Assembly: GCF_039555335.1 (NCBI RefSeq)
Contig: NC_092628.1
Span: 94,499,782 to 94,563,781 of the forward strand
Source of the DNA: Amphiura filiformis
Lineage: Eukaryota; Echinodermata; Ophiuroidea; Amphilepidida; Amphiuridae
DNA: 64,000 nucleotides
Direction of reading: 5' to 3'
Part shown: positions 49,601 to 62,524 of the stretch, in pieces
Numbering within the stretch: the first letter of the stretch is position 1
Layout of the letters: every line of letters starts with the position of its first letter
Program-made: the position numbers and the translations under genes
Notes under the pieces: generated by a model
Databases searched by the model: none
Told to the model about the DNA's origin: nothing
The model's input: only the letters and a program-made list of their open reading frames with translations

Positions 49601-50690
49601 TTGTCATTCAAAATGTAGTTAAGCATTTCATAATTTACTCTAGAGTAAGCCCTCTGTATAGCTAGTTTGCTGTTATGTTTTCCCCTTGTCTTCATTGCTC
49701 TCCCATCATGGGCTTCATATCAGTTGGCAGTGGTCTCTGTACATAAACACTCTCTGTTGAGTAGCTCAAGTTTCTTTAGGCTCCAAGCCACATGATGGAG
49801 AGCAATATTTCTGCTTCCCACACACTCTGCTTCCCCTTGTCTTCATTGCTCTCCCATCATGGGCTTCATATCAGTTGACAGTGGTCTGTACATAATCGTT
49901 CTCTGTTGAGTAGCTCAAGTTTCTTTAGGCTCTAAGCCACATGATGGAGAGCAATATTTGTGCTTCCCTCACCCTCTGCTTGTGATCTTCTCTTAAGGTA
50001 GCACCTGTCAATCTTGATTCCACATCATTCTTCTGTAAAAGTTCTCATGTCTAGATATCTTGGCTTTCCTTGTCTTGTGGGAAACCTTATATGTTTTATA
50101 AGGTGATGGTGATCCTACAGATCTGCAAACCATGTTCTTGTTGAAATAAATCATGAAACCACATTTGTATTACAAAAATATATATTATGAGAATACAAAC
50201 TTTAATAGCAAATATGTTCTTTGTGACTTGTTTGACTTATCAATGCCACAGCGTGTAGTCATCCAAAATGTAGTTAAGCATTTCATAATTTACTCTAGAG
50301 TAAGCCCTCTGTATAGCTAGTTTGCTGTTATATTTTCCCTTGTCTTCATTGCTCTTCCATCATGGGCTTCATATCAGTTGGCAATGGTCTGTACATAATC
50401 GCTCTCTGCCAAGTTTCATTAGGCTCTTAGCCACATGATGGGAAGAGTCAATATTTCTTCTCTCACACTCTGCTTGTGATCTCCTCTTAAGGCAGCATCA
50501 GTCAATCCTGATTCCACATCAGCCAAAACTTTTGTAAAAGCTCTCATGTCTAGATGCTGTGGGTTTCCTAGTCTTGTTGGAAACCCTATGCATTATACAA
50601 GGTGATGGTGATCCTCCGGATCTGCAAACCATGTTCCTGTTGATAAATGAAATAAATCATGAAACCATATTTGTATTACAAAAATATATC
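49600..50690. repeat. complex direct repeat block
   Basis: 'gtagttaagcatttcataat' followed by 'ttactctagagtaagccctc' occurs at 49615 and 50268. 'cttgtcttcattgctctccc' followed by 'atcatgggcttcatatcagt' occurs near 49685, 49835 and 50339. 'aggtgatggtgatcct' followed by a 'gatctgcaaaccatgtt' word occurs near 50100 and 50599. So a ~650-bp unit is duplicated, and in the first copy an inner ~150-bp piece is duplicated again. Non-coding. Confidence 0.75.
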
Positions 50691-51073
50691 ACTATGAGTA
50701 CAAAAATTGGCAGTGTTGACAGAAGTACTGGGAGCGGAAAAGGAGAGAGAGAGAGGGAAAAAAATGTAAAAATCCTGAGGACTTTGGTTTAAATGAAGGA
50801 AGGAGGTTTCTGGGGAAGAATGGACAACTTCACTCACCCGCACCCTTGTATGGTATACCCAAAATAAAATAAACAGGGAGAGGTGTGTTGGTCTTACCTC
50901 AATAAAACAACCAACAAAAATTGATGGTCTTGCACTAAGCATAAGCATGAACGATGGCCCAAACAGGCCCCAGCGTGCGGGCCGGCATGATGGTGCCATT
51001 TCTGAAAGCAACAACAACATTGATCAAACAAAATGGAATGACAACACAATTAAATAAAAGAAATGAAAACAAA

Positions 51074-51109
51074 GTTATATAATTATAATTATTATTATAA
51101 TTATATAAC
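51074..51109. repeat. perfect AT-rich palindrome
   Basis: GTTATATAATTATAAT, 'tatt', then the exact reverse complement: 16-bp arms. Confidence 0.8.
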
Positions 51110-51910
51110 CAACAAACCTGGTGTGCGATGCAGCTGTGCCACCAATATGTTTAAGTGCTGGTTTTGTGCACACTTGTGAGTCGTCGTCTTGCTTCTAAAC
51201 AAAGCTGTTGGTTTGTGCTGTCCATATGTATCACCACATACCCAATGTTTTCTTGTGCCTAATACTGCATTAAAGATATTTTAAAGTAAAATGTTTACCT
51301 TCGTTGCCAGCATTAACTGGTCGTTTGTGTTCATATGGAAAGGCAGTAAAAATATAACATATGTTAAAGCTAAACAAAGAAGACAAACTAACAGTTTTGA
51401 TTTATATTAATCATTTATTACTGACTAGTTTCGTGCACTATGCACTCTTCAGATAAATGATTTTATTTTCAACTGAACAATAATTAACTCAATATGCGCG
51501 CGCTGTCAGTGTAAGCGTGTGTTGCGCTGCTAAAAAGCAGCGCCAAGTTTTATTACGCTACTAAGGCACGCACACAAGTTTGTAGCGTTGCTAAGATACG
51601 CAAGTTGTTTAATAGGAATTGTTTGGCATGTCTGCATGCAGTTACAAGTTCATTTTGCTTGTTTAAAGTTGCCATTGATGCTTTGCATATTATGAAATAC
51701 TTTTCCCATAGACATAGGTTGCACCTGTTTGAGGCGGGGTTATTTGCTTTGGCACGTTTCAAAGTTTAAATATAGAAATCATACAATCATACGGATAGAA
51801 TCATACAATGCTTGCACCTTAAGGGCGCACATCACTATGCATCTTTCCTGTTTTTTAGGCGTTGTGCCTGTGCGTAGCGCTCTATAAATCACTGCATTTT
51901 TAAATATTGT

Positions 51911-52747
51911 TTATGGATGTCTAGTGTGTGGCCCATATGATCAACTATCCATTGCTGTTGCAGTTGAGGAGTGATATCCATCAGCTAATGTGGTACAAAA
52001 TTAAAGTCATATCTATCCATTCTACCCCATCTAAAGTGCTCCTGTAATGAATATTATGGATGTCTAGTGTGTGGCCTATATGATCAACTATCCATTGCTG
52101 TTGTTGGGGAGTGATAACCATCAGCTATTGTGGTACAAAATTAAGTCATATCTACCCATTCTATCCCATCTAAAGTGCTCCTGTAATGAATATTATGGAT
52201 GTCTAGTGTGTGGCCCATATGATCAACTATCCATTGCTGTTGTTGGGGAGTGATATCCATCAGCTTTTGTGGTACAAAATCAAGTCATATCTACCAATTC
52301 TATCATATCTAAAGTGCTCCTGTAATGAATATTATGGATGTCTAGTGTGTGGCCCATATGATCAACTTTCCATTGCTGTTGTTGGGGAGTGATATCCATC
52401 AGCTTTTGTGGTACAAAATCAAGTCATCTACCCATTCTATCCCATCTAAAGTGCTCCTGTAATGAATATTATGGATGTCTAGTGTGTGGCCCATATGATC
52501 AACTATCCATTGCTGTTGTTGGGGAGTGATATCCATCAGCTTTTGTGGTACAAAATCAAGTCATATCTATCCATTCTACCCCATCTAAAGTGCTCCTGTA
52601 ATGAATATTATGGATGTCTATAGTGTGTGGCCCATATGATCAACTATCCATTGCTGTTGTTGGGGATTGATATCCATCAGCTAGTGTGGTACAAAATCAA
52701 GTCATATCTACCCATTCTATCCCATCTAAAGTGCTCCTGTAATGGAT
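51911..52747. repeat. minisatellite, six copies of ~139 bp
   Basis: 'ttatggatgtctagtgtgtg' recurs at 51911, 52054, 52193, 52332, 52469 and 52608 (spacing 143, 139, 139, 137, 139). Each unit continues 'gcccatatgatcaactatcc', 'gttggggagtgatatccatc' and 'taaagtgctcctgtaatg'. Units differ at a few positions. The frame is open across some units, producing 60-codon look-alike ORFs, but these are repeat artefacts. Confidence 0.95.
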
Positions 52748-53338
52748 ACTAGCGGGTACCCGCGGGCCCCGCTAGGAGAGTAAACCGGAGCGATTAATGA
52801 AATGGGAAGAACCAATGAACAGGTGATGATAATGTTGTGGCGATTTATCATTCCCCTCACCCCACGCAATTAGAAGAAGAACCCGGACTCTATACTGACC
52901 GCCATGTAGGCCTCGGCTATGGGAAGAAATACCCGGGGATAAATGTTGGGGTCATTCGTTTGCCTACGGTGCGCGGAATTGAATGAAGCGTCTTGGTATC
53001 GTGTGTATTTCGCGTCTGTTAAGTGTGCCCATCATCCATGTCGCGCTTGCATGACAACGATTGCTTTGAGCGGATTCCGAGGGAAACCGAATATTCCGAA
53101 TGTTTGCTCCACGGAATATAGCCTATGGTGGTCGAGTATGGGTTCCCCTTCTATAATTCTTTGTTATACCCTTTCCCATAAACGGCAAGATAAAGCGAGT
53201 TAAGACCAAGAACACAGAAGTCAGAAATGAACGACAACTGTCGGTATAAAGGTTTTTTGTTTATATTATTAAATTTTAATGCAAATGATTCCCGTTCCCA
53301 TTATTCCCTTTTTTTTCTGCCAATTTTGTTCCCATATA
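52748..53338. other. no gene recognised
   Basis: GC-richer than the surroundings just after the minisatellite ('gggtacccgcgggccccgc' at 52765). The 86-codon plus ORF at 52943 has no recognised domain and no splice support. Confidence 0.4.
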
Positions 53339-54446
<1,108 letters not shown>

Positions 54447-54903
54447 TATAAATATGAATCTGTACGATATAAATTTAGCATTAATTCTTATTAATTAGTT
54501 GATAGTTCATTAATAACAGACATCGAAGCAGCATCGACGGTCGATCCAAAGATCGAACAAGTTTGTTTCTGGTGCCTAAATACTAATTTTATCAGATATG
54601 AATATTTTTGCTAACCAATCTGTTCTGGACAATAGGGGTTCTGGCACCGGGCAAGGGTACAAAATACCACCTTCATTTTGGTGCCCATTAATATGACGTC
54701 CAGGGCATGTGCCTCCCCTTGCCCCCTCTAGCTACATACTGGGACATTTGATGGATTCTAAATTATAGGACTATTTATATAGCTGTATCAAAATCTTCAA
54801 ACCCAGGCTGTATGCACTATTAACACTTACTTAGAATAATTCACTGCTCATTTTTAGGACTAGACATTTTGCTATGTTCGGATATTATGATGTGTATACT
54901 CAC

Positions 54904-55065
54904 CGTATTCGAGGACGTTTGGCATATCATTAGGTCCATTGGCGCTTCTAATGAAGCCAAGCAGGTTCTCTGTTCTGTCTTGATTAGTTTGTGAGGCTTT
55001 GATGCCAGCTGCTGGAAATATTTCCAGCAGCATATGGCACAATAAGACTTGAATCCAAGTACCAT
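54904..55065 (-). CDS. possible exon, unassigned
   Basis: A minus-strand open frame (SYCAICCWKYFQQLASKPHK, then TCLASLEAPMDLMICQTSSN) ends at a good donor ACG|GTGAGT at 54904, and AG acceptors such as 'ggattcaag' near 55047 precede it. Its phase does not join the exon starting at 54459, so it does not simply extend the acidic-tail gene. It may belong to another transcript or be a relic. Confidence 0.3.
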
Positions 55066-55143
55066 GGATTGAAGGTCAAAGTAAAGTTTGTCAGATATGA
55101 ATTGTTTCTTTCTTTCTTGCTTAGTTTGGGTTGTGTTTTGATC

Positions 55144-55146
<3 letters not shown>

Positions 55147-55182
<36 letters not shown>

Positions 55183-55275
55183 CAGCATTTATATTGTGCA
55201 TTGTGAATTGCAGATTCCTCAATGCACTTTACAATATAAAATCGAAAATCATAATCACAAAATAATAGATACATC
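55147..55275 (-). mobile_element. SINE/LINE 3' tail with (AAT)n
   Basis: An (ATA)n run at 55147-55182 is followed by 'aaacagcatttatattgtgc' and 'caatgcactttacaatata'. Read on the minus strand this is a retroposon 3' end finishing in (TTA)n. The same tail type ends the insertion at 58496-58778. Confidence 0.6.
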
Positions 55276-56928
55276 TAGATATAATGAAATTAGTATACAA
55301 AATTGTGAAAGGCTTAAAAATACTACACCTATATATACATCAACAAGAATTATAAAATATATATTTTAAAAACCAGACCAGCTGTGAATACAATTTGATA
55401 ATTCCAGAATTATATAGCAAACTACTACAGTATTGCACAACAAAAAAATAAACATGATAAAATTGCACAACATTCATAAATAACAAAATAAATTTCAAAC
55501 AATAATAAGACGACAAGACATAGGGTTGTCTATGCCATTCTTTAAAATATTCCAAAGAACAATCATTCTTCTGTTATCTGGGATCATTCATGCTCTAAAA
55601 AAACCACAATTAACAGAACATGAGAGTCACTTTGATGATGTAGCAGATATATATTTTACATTGCTGAAATCCTACCAAACATGACTTAAATGGTCTAGTT
55701 GCCAATGTCCTTCTTGGTGCTCTGATGTTTCTTCTATTCACCATGTTCGAATTGGCTTTGTTTCAAGAATCATATTGTATACCTGGTATATCATCAGGAA
55801 CAACACTAACAAAGTGATATTGTTTGATCTTCTTGTTTCATATCCTTATATATGGCATGCTGCATATGGCTGTTCTGTGTAAACTGATGGTCTCAAATCA
55901 ATAACTTTTTACTGTATTATTATTAGGTAATTGGAAATTGGTTGATGTATTTAAGAAATTCTTCAGCTACACAGTTGTAACGTTTATCAGCTGGATTATA
56001 CTTGTAAAATTAATTCCACATTTATCATGCTGATCTGTAATTATAATTGAAAAAAGAAGAAATAACAAGAGTACCACATGTAAGATATATGATGAATTTG
56101 ATTGCAAATTGCATTTTTAGAACTTAGTTGGGAAGGGTAAAAGTTATTGAAAAGGACTTTATTTTATGATACATCTGTATTCGTGTATTCAGATGTATTT
56201 AAAAAAGGGTAGTTTTTCTGAAATGGTCAACTTAGGCTAATTTTTTTTTCAAAGCTTTTTGAAATTAACTGCAAAAATGTTAAATTTATGGCTAAAATTT
56301 TGGTCAGAAGGCAATATTCGATGCAAAGTTAATTGTTGAATTAATTTGGTAAGTTAAAACCTCCAGAAATCTATTCATTTAGCCTGCTGTATTGAACTTG
56401 ATTTTTGAATATTTTGATCAATTATTATTAGGTGACTGATGGCAGCTCCATCATTGTGAATAATACTGGATGATATCATCCAGTTTTTTAAATATTTTGT
56501 AAGGTCTTAAACCAATTCACAATGGTATCTGAAGGTTTGCCGTTTCTGTACTAACATTTCTTGCGGAATAATCCATTGTTTATTTCATATTTCGGTATCC
56601 TCCTCCTCTTCCATATCACTTGACAGTTCAAAGTAAGCACATCACAGCCATTGTGGTGCCGACTTAACAATAAATATCTGGCACTATGTTATATACTGTT
56701 CATAGTCAGTTAGCCTGAAATGTTGTGCAGGAAGTTTATGTGCGATTATGAAGAATCTGTGATCAGATGCTGGTCTATCAGCACCTCCAAGAAGGCCTGG
56801 TAGAATCTTCATCTCAAGATTGGCTTTGGGAAATGTGTATTGTGTAATGTGCAAGTGTATTGTAATAGGCTACAACTTTGCCAAGCATGTGGTGTTGGAA
56901 AAGATCTTGCAAGAATGCTTTCCATTTA
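55276..56928. other. no gene recognised
   Basis: AT-rich. Several short minus and plus ORFs have no domain or splice context. Confidence 0.4.
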
Positions 56929-57093
56929 GACAATAATAACTGCGCACGATCTATTGTGAGGTCATTGTGGGAAATTGGAGGGTTTTGTTTTGGGCCGAGG
57001 TATTTTCCGAGGGCGCAAATACCGAGGCCCAAAACAAAACCCGACAATTTTACACAATGACCTCACAATAGATCGTGCAAAGTTATTATTGTC
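56929..57093. mobile_element. near-complete hairpin element, ~165 bp
   Basis: GACAATAATAACTGCGCACG then 'atctattgtgaggtcattgt' and 'gggttttgttttgggccgag' is mirrored with few mismatches, the centre being 'gtattttccgagggcgcaaa'. Arms of about 75 bp. Transcribed, it would form a long double-stranded RNA. Probably a MITE. Confidence 0.85.
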
Positions 57094-58289
57094 ATTCATT
57101 ACCATTTTGTGTACAAAATACTATCTTTTCTTCGTATAATTTGCATGAAAATCTTGTGACTTTCTCAATTTGGTAATCGTCATCCCTCATAGATAATGGA
57201 ATACCCCTAGGGAAACCCGACTAATGACGTCATTTACATGGATACAGAACGATATCATTAGTTTTTGATATCCATGTTCCGGGGCCCCGTTGATTGAGCC
57301 GTTTGACTGACGTGTTGTGTTTCCATCGAACTGTCAAAGAAATGCCGGGAGAAATGTTAAAAAGAAACAAGACGATTAGACAGTTGATTAAACCATTATT
57401 GTGTTCTTTATTGTCGTGATATATTATCTGGAGAATCATAGCATTATGTTGAGTATTATTTTCTGGATTTCGCTGGAATTTACTGATCAGAATCATCATT
57501 TTTATCCGGGTCATCTGGTCATACTACGACCACGTGTGACGTGTGAAACTCGCATGCTCACTTTTGCCATTGCACTGATTTTGTGAATGAGCTGCACGCC
57601 TGGATTAATTCTCATGTAAACAAGTGTATATATGATCAGCTGATCAGCACCTGGATGTAGAATGGATTTATATAGTGGAATATACTAACAAGTTCGGATG
57701 AATACCATAACCTAGAGTTCTTCAGGGTAAGTAGGTTTTATCATTTAAGCCTTCAAACACATGGTTTTATAAAATGTTGGCAATTTACAACAGCAATTAA
57801 TAACAACATGAATAACTTCAACTCAACTTCAGTAAGTTACAGGTTTACAATCATGAGAATTAAACAAGTCAATTTGAAGAAGTTAATTTTTTGGTGCAAC
57901 CTTCAACTAGTACAATCGAATTGTTTAACAATTTACAAAATAGGACTCGCTTTAGAATTTGTGGTTAAATTTGACACTTCATTTAAACTTCAAATTTAAC
58001 AAGAAAAACATACAATACACATGATACATGCATGGGCATGTCAACTGTCTGTTGTCTGTACATTTTGTCATTTTCACACTTGCCTATTCTAATTTGATCC
58101 AGACAGTTCATCGTCTTTAACTTGGAGCAAAATTAAAAAAAAAAACAATTTTACCACAAACTTATTTACAAATTACAAATCTTCAACAATTTATAAATTG
58201 TTTAATTTGGTCCGCATACGAATACGATAACCATAGATTGTACATTCTTCTGGATCTGGATCTGGAACAATATTCTCAACGCTCTTAAA
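57094..58289. other. no gene recognised
   Basis: AT-rich intergenic sequence without clear structure. Confidence 0.4.
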
Positions 58290-58494
58290 GAGCCAAGCGA
58301 GAAGAATCTGTGATGTGTGTGAGGGTATTTTAGTCCTTTTGTTGCTTGCATTTTATTTGCATAGGCCCCAGGCAAGCATTTTAATGTTCCCCTTGTAATC
58401 TTCCGACCAAGGAATTTTGTTAGATGATACGAGCAATGTTGTGGGTCAATAACCCCCTTGTCCAACATGGCTCCCTTTCTGAATTGCCCATTGC

Positions 58495-58536
<42 letters not shown>

Positions 58537-58930
58537 ACGACACTTATAGAACGCTATATTAAAATTTTCAAAGCGTTTTTACAATAAAAAACATTAAAAT
58601 GTAAATACAAGAATATACATCAAAATATATCTTAAAAAGTACATAATTATTAAGAAAAATACATGATATACATATTAAAAAATCACATGAAAAATACCCA
58701 TTAAAAATTTAAGTAAAACCAAAGAACTAATGAGTGTGGCAAGAAAATCAAATATATGAAACCTGGGAAAATGAGGCGTTGCTACACACTTGGCGAATGT
58801 TTATGTGCACTGGTCTTCAAGATATCTACCCAGTTTTGCGCCAGGGCAGCTGCAAAGTTTGCTGTGAGTAGCAAATTCTATCGGTAGTTCCAAGCCATCC
58901 TCTGAGCAAAATATGGGACACCGCCAAATA
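58290..58930 (-). pseudogene. transposase-like fragment, copy 1, split by an insertion
   Basis: The minus strand reads NGQFRKGAMLDKGVIDPQHC then SYHLTKFLGRKITRGTLKCL in 58500-58340. The opposite flank (58779-58930) matches the 5' side of copy 2 ('gctacacacttggcgaat'; 'gagtagcaaattctatcggt'). The pattern KGVQxAM...H..L..SL.R.I....LP(G) resembles the middle of an uncharacterised DDE-transposase-like family of invertebrates. The assignment is from memory and tentative. Copy 1 keeps about 65 bp near 58800-58865 that copy 2 lacks. Confidence 0.4.
58496..58778 (-). mobile_element. SINE-like retroposon, 283 bp, flanked by TTGCT
   Basis: Compared with the uninterrupted copy at 62.3 kb ('gaccattgctacacacttgg'), copy 1 has 283 extra bases bounded by TTGCT at 58491-58495 and 58779-58783. 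On the minus strand the insert ends 'cttataagtgtcgtttaat'-like sequence then (AAT)n, a retroposon tail. The empty site in the paralogous copy therefore defines both ends. No pol III promoter was recognised in its 5' part, so it may be a truncated LINE instead. Confidence 0.7.
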
Positions 58931-59488
58931 CTATACCTAAAGAGGTAATTATGATTTAGGTCAATACTTATTATTGTTATTTCCAAACCTACATTTTAAT
59001 GCAGGAAATCAATAATCCAATGTGCACATTTTATGATATAATTTTGAGACAAAGAATTTTGGGGAATCATCACCTTAAAGTGATTAAGTATAGGTGTTTT
59101 CACCTTAAGCATGCATGCAATTAAACTCGACTGAAAGTAAAACTCGCCCAAGACTGTATAAAAATAAAGTCATTTTTGTGACCTGGCTGCTTGCCTATCA
59201 CCCATTGAAAGGTCATCTCCCTGGCACAATTGAGAAGTCATTGAATAGCGAGTTTCCAAACTCAAAAATATGGCAATGTTAATTACATGCATGTTCATTA
59301 AAAGACCTATTATAATAATAATATATCATGGATGCAAAACCTAAGTATAGGAAGGGACATGTATAAAAAATATTAATCGGTGATGGCATTTCATCTTTTT
59401 ATGAAAGCTTATAAAATCGTGATCATCATAAACCGCAAATCGCTGGTGATGATCAAGACGAAAGTTAATTAGAACAAATGAAAGTTGC
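58931..59488. other. no gene recognised
   Basis: AT-rich intergenic DNA. Confidence 0.4.
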
Positions 59489-60286
59489 TTAAAGGGCAGG
59501 TCTATAGCAAGCTAATATTATGAGGACAATGAAAATGACTCCTTTTTTGAGAAAATAAGACAATTAAAATTGATATTCCGCAAAAAAAATTTGGGCGGTG
59601 AGTTCCTTCGAACGAGACAGATTTGGCCTAGAAAAACGGTGACGTCATGAAATGAGATGTGCCCGCTGTGAGAAAAGGGACTATAAACGCTCTCAATGGA
59701 CAGAACGTATACTGTTGTTGTTCACAGAAAAAATAGCCAAATTAAGTATTACAAATTTCATATTATATTAGGCCTAAAAAATAAATACATAATTTGAGCT
59801 TAGAATTTCATCTGAGACTAGCATATAAACCGTGTTAAGTCCACAAACTCATGTATCTGATTTCCCTGTATATTGCAATACTATAGTTTCAGTTGGATGA
59901 AATATTACAAAGCAAACACATAGTACAATACTGTGTGGGCTTTGTTCCCGGAAGAGAACAATAGTGTGCATATTGTTATGCAGCATTGTTATGGTAAGTG
60001 ATAGTACAACTCATTGTTGCTAATGTCAAACTTGTCAAAGTTGTTGTGATTGTATGATGAGATACGATAAAGTGCCGCTTCATTTACCTCGTCATCAGTC
60101 AAGCGGGGAGAACACGTGCGCTTCAAGCGGGGGAAGAACACGTCTGAGGCTGAACTTTACCCACACAATTTCTCCTTTTTCAGGAGAAATACATTACAAA
60201 AATTGCAACAAGTGTCAACTTGTAATGTAATAATTATTCTCTTCGAATAGAGATAAACTTGTTTTTGCTATAGACCTGCCCTTTAA
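59489..60286. mobile_element. TTAA-flanked non-autonomous element, ~800 bp
   Basis: TTAA then AGGGCAGGTCTATAGCA at the left; TGCTATAGACCTGCCCT then TTAA at the right: 17-bp perfect inverted ends directly inside a duplicated TTAA. The TTAA target plus an AGG start fits Kolobok better than piggyBac (whose ends begin CCY). No transposase ORF inside. It contains 'caagcgggg' direct repeats near 60100-60130. Confidence 0.8.
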
Positions 60287-60690
60287 CAGCAAATGAAAAT
60301 CAAAAATACGAGATGATAATCCGATCACCGATTAAAATTAAAATAAATCTTTTTGCCATTAAAAATGGCAAAATAACCTCCTTGATGGGAATTTCCATCA
60401 AGGGGTTTTGGTTAATTTAGAATTAACCAACCAAACCTAATTTTTGATCCAAGCTTGTGAAAATGTAATAAAGACAAAAGGCAGCACTCCAAACATCTCA
60501 ACCTTCCTTCACGGACGCCCCAGGAGAAGTGAGATGTTTTTGAGAATCTCCTCCTGCATGTTCCAATGATTACTGTGCACATTTTGTTCCTAATATTGCA
60601 CAAAACAATAAACAAAATTAGCCCTGATGGATGTCACAAAAAGTGAACCAAAATGACATTTAAAGTTCATCTGTGTTGGTAGACTTCATA

Positions 60691-60860
60691 ATTGTAAATT
60701 TAAACTTATGATCTCAACACAAAATTAAGACGTACCTCAAATTTTCGGTCACTGATCCCAAACTTGGGTTGCCAGTCTCCAGATGAAGGTCAAAGTTGTG
60801 ACCGAAAATTTGAGGTACGTCTTAATTTTGTGTTGAGATCATAAGTTTAAATTTACAATT
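60691..60860. repeat. perfect hairpin, ~62-bp arms
   Basis: 60691-60752 ('attgtaaatttaaacttatg', 'atctcaacacaaaattaaga', 'cgtacctcaaattttcggtc') is an exact reverse complement of 60798-60859, with a 45-base loop. Perfect identity over this length means either a very recent origin or arm-to-arm conversion. Confidence 0.9.
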
Positions 60861-61300
60861 ATTTAAAAATATCGTTGTAGTGTGTTTCCATGCAAACGTA
60901 TAAATTTTTTTTTTTTCATGTCCTTTATATATATATAACCCGAAAATGTTATTAAAATGTTTTCTTTGGTGGGAATGTTTATTCATTATATGTTTATTCA
61001 TTATATGTTTGTTTAAACATTATATGTTTGGTTCACTTTGAAGAAAAAAAGATATGAGAACTATATCGACTATACATACAATAGAGGGTGGTCAAACTGA
61101 TGATACCCATTGATAAATGACAAGTGCCCCTTCACATCGGCCAAGAATTTAATTTTACATGTAGGCTACTACAAATTAAAACGCTGTGGCAGTACATGGC
61201 CAAATACGTTAATAAGCTCCTCTATGCCAGCAACCCTATGTTGGTGATCCTTCCCGTCGTCGTCTTCAAAATTCATAATTTATTATAGTTAAACTGTTAC

Positions 61301-61431
61301 AATTTCTAAATGATAAACCTCAGAATGAAAAAGGGAAAAGGAAAACAACCCTTTTCCATTTTTCTATTTTGAGGTTTTCATCATTTAGAAATCAGTAATG
61401 GTTATTTTTCATTTTCCCTTTTTCATTCTGA
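61301..61431. repeat. interleaved inverted repeats
   Basis: 'tttctaaatgataaacctca' (61300-61320) pairs with 'tgaggttttcatcatttaga' (61370-61390), while 'ctcagaatgaaaaagggaaa' (61319-61338) pairs with 'ttccctttttcattctgag' (61413-61431). The two stems overlap in a pseudoknot-like order. Confidence 0.7.
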
Positions 61432-61755
61432 GTTGACAATTTTTTCATAATTTAATAAAATTGAAACAGTAGGTGACCGTTTTTCGAAATAATAATATGT
61501 GAAAAGGGATAAGAAAAAGCGTAATAAAACTATAAAAAAACCCGACTTATTATTGTTTTTCGTTTGCAATTTAGACCAAACTAAAATGCAAGAAAAGGTT
61601 ATTTTAAGTTTACAATCTAAGCATAAAAATAAAAGAATAAAACAAATTGAGTGTTTTTAGTGTTTACTGTAAATCAAAAACAGACAGGAAAACGAACGAA
61701 CGGTTAGTACCTGGATTTACCTGTACCTTGTTTAATTAACGATAAACGTTCTTAC

Positions 61756-61965
61756 CTCCTGGACAGCTTGTGCAACAACTTGATTCAGCTCTTCCTGCTG
61801 GATTGCAGCTTTAATTATTTGGTTCGTATAACAATACCTACGTATGTTCATGGCAGAACACCCTCGCCTTAAACCACAATTCTTTAAAAATACAGATACT
61901 TGGTCGTAAGTATTACTTGCAGTAATGAGCCTCTTTATATCGTCCCGAAATGGGTCGAGCGCCAT
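61756..61965 (-). CDS. orphan N-terminal exon, 70 codons
   Basis: ATG at 61965, open for exactly 70 codons to a strong donor (GAG|GTAAGAAC) at 61756. It reads MALDPFRDDIKRLITASNTY, then LRRGCSAMNIRRYCYTNQI and EELNQVVAQAVQE. The RG-C/F-S-x2-N/S-I/V-RR-Y/F-C motif resembles the N-terminal domain of invertebrate and fish integrase-core proteins of transposon origin. That comparison is from memory. No following exon with an integrase core was found in the window, so it may be a first exon whose continuation is unrecognised, or a relic. Confidence 0.5.
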
Positions 61966-62045
61966 TTTAAAGCACTAACACAATTGCAAACGAATTTTGG
62001 TGGAGACTATTACGAGCTTGGTAACTGGTCTAATCTTGTGTTTGG

Positions 62046-62450
62046 TCAGCGAGGAAGCATGGTTCTCTTTACATTAAACAAGCAGCAGCTTTCAACAATA
62101 GTACATTGACATTTACCCTTGACAGCGTTCCAGTGGATTAAATAGTTGATTAACTTTGCCATGGTTCGTTTCTGTTGTTTAATCAAAGCTTGCATAGGCC
62201 CAGGCAAGCATTTTAATGTTCCCCTTGTAATGTTCCGACTAAGGGATTTTGTCAGGTGATGCAAGCAATGTTGTCGGTCAATAACCCCCTTGTCCAACAT
62301 GGCTTCTTGGACACCCTTTCTGAATTGACCATTGCTACACACTTGGCGAATATTTGCTGTGAGTAGCAAATTCTATCGGTAGTTCCAAGCCATCCTTTGA
62401 GCAAAATATGGGACACCACCATTGTGTACCTGATTGATAAAACCACCTCC
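62046..62450 (-). pseudogene. transposase-like fragment, copy 2
   Basis: The minus strand reads NGQFRKGVQEAMLDKGVIDR then QHCLHHLTKSLSRNITRGTL and KCLPG. Upstream in a neighbouring frame are HNGGVPYFAQRMAWNYR and LLLTANIRQVC. It matches copy 1 (58290-58930) base for base over most of its length. This copy has the unoccupied insertion site but lacks ~65 bp that copy 1 keeps. Frames break, so it is not functional as read. Confidence 0.4.
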
Positions 62451-62524
62451 CTTTTGGTGGATTATTATACCACCATCTGCTGCAACAGCTATCAGTACAC
62501 TTTTGCGTTCATGTTGTATCTTCT

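Noticed and set aside
52071-52392. Pair of near-identical 60-codon ORFs
   Set aside because: Produced by the ~139-bp minisatellite; no start context or homology.
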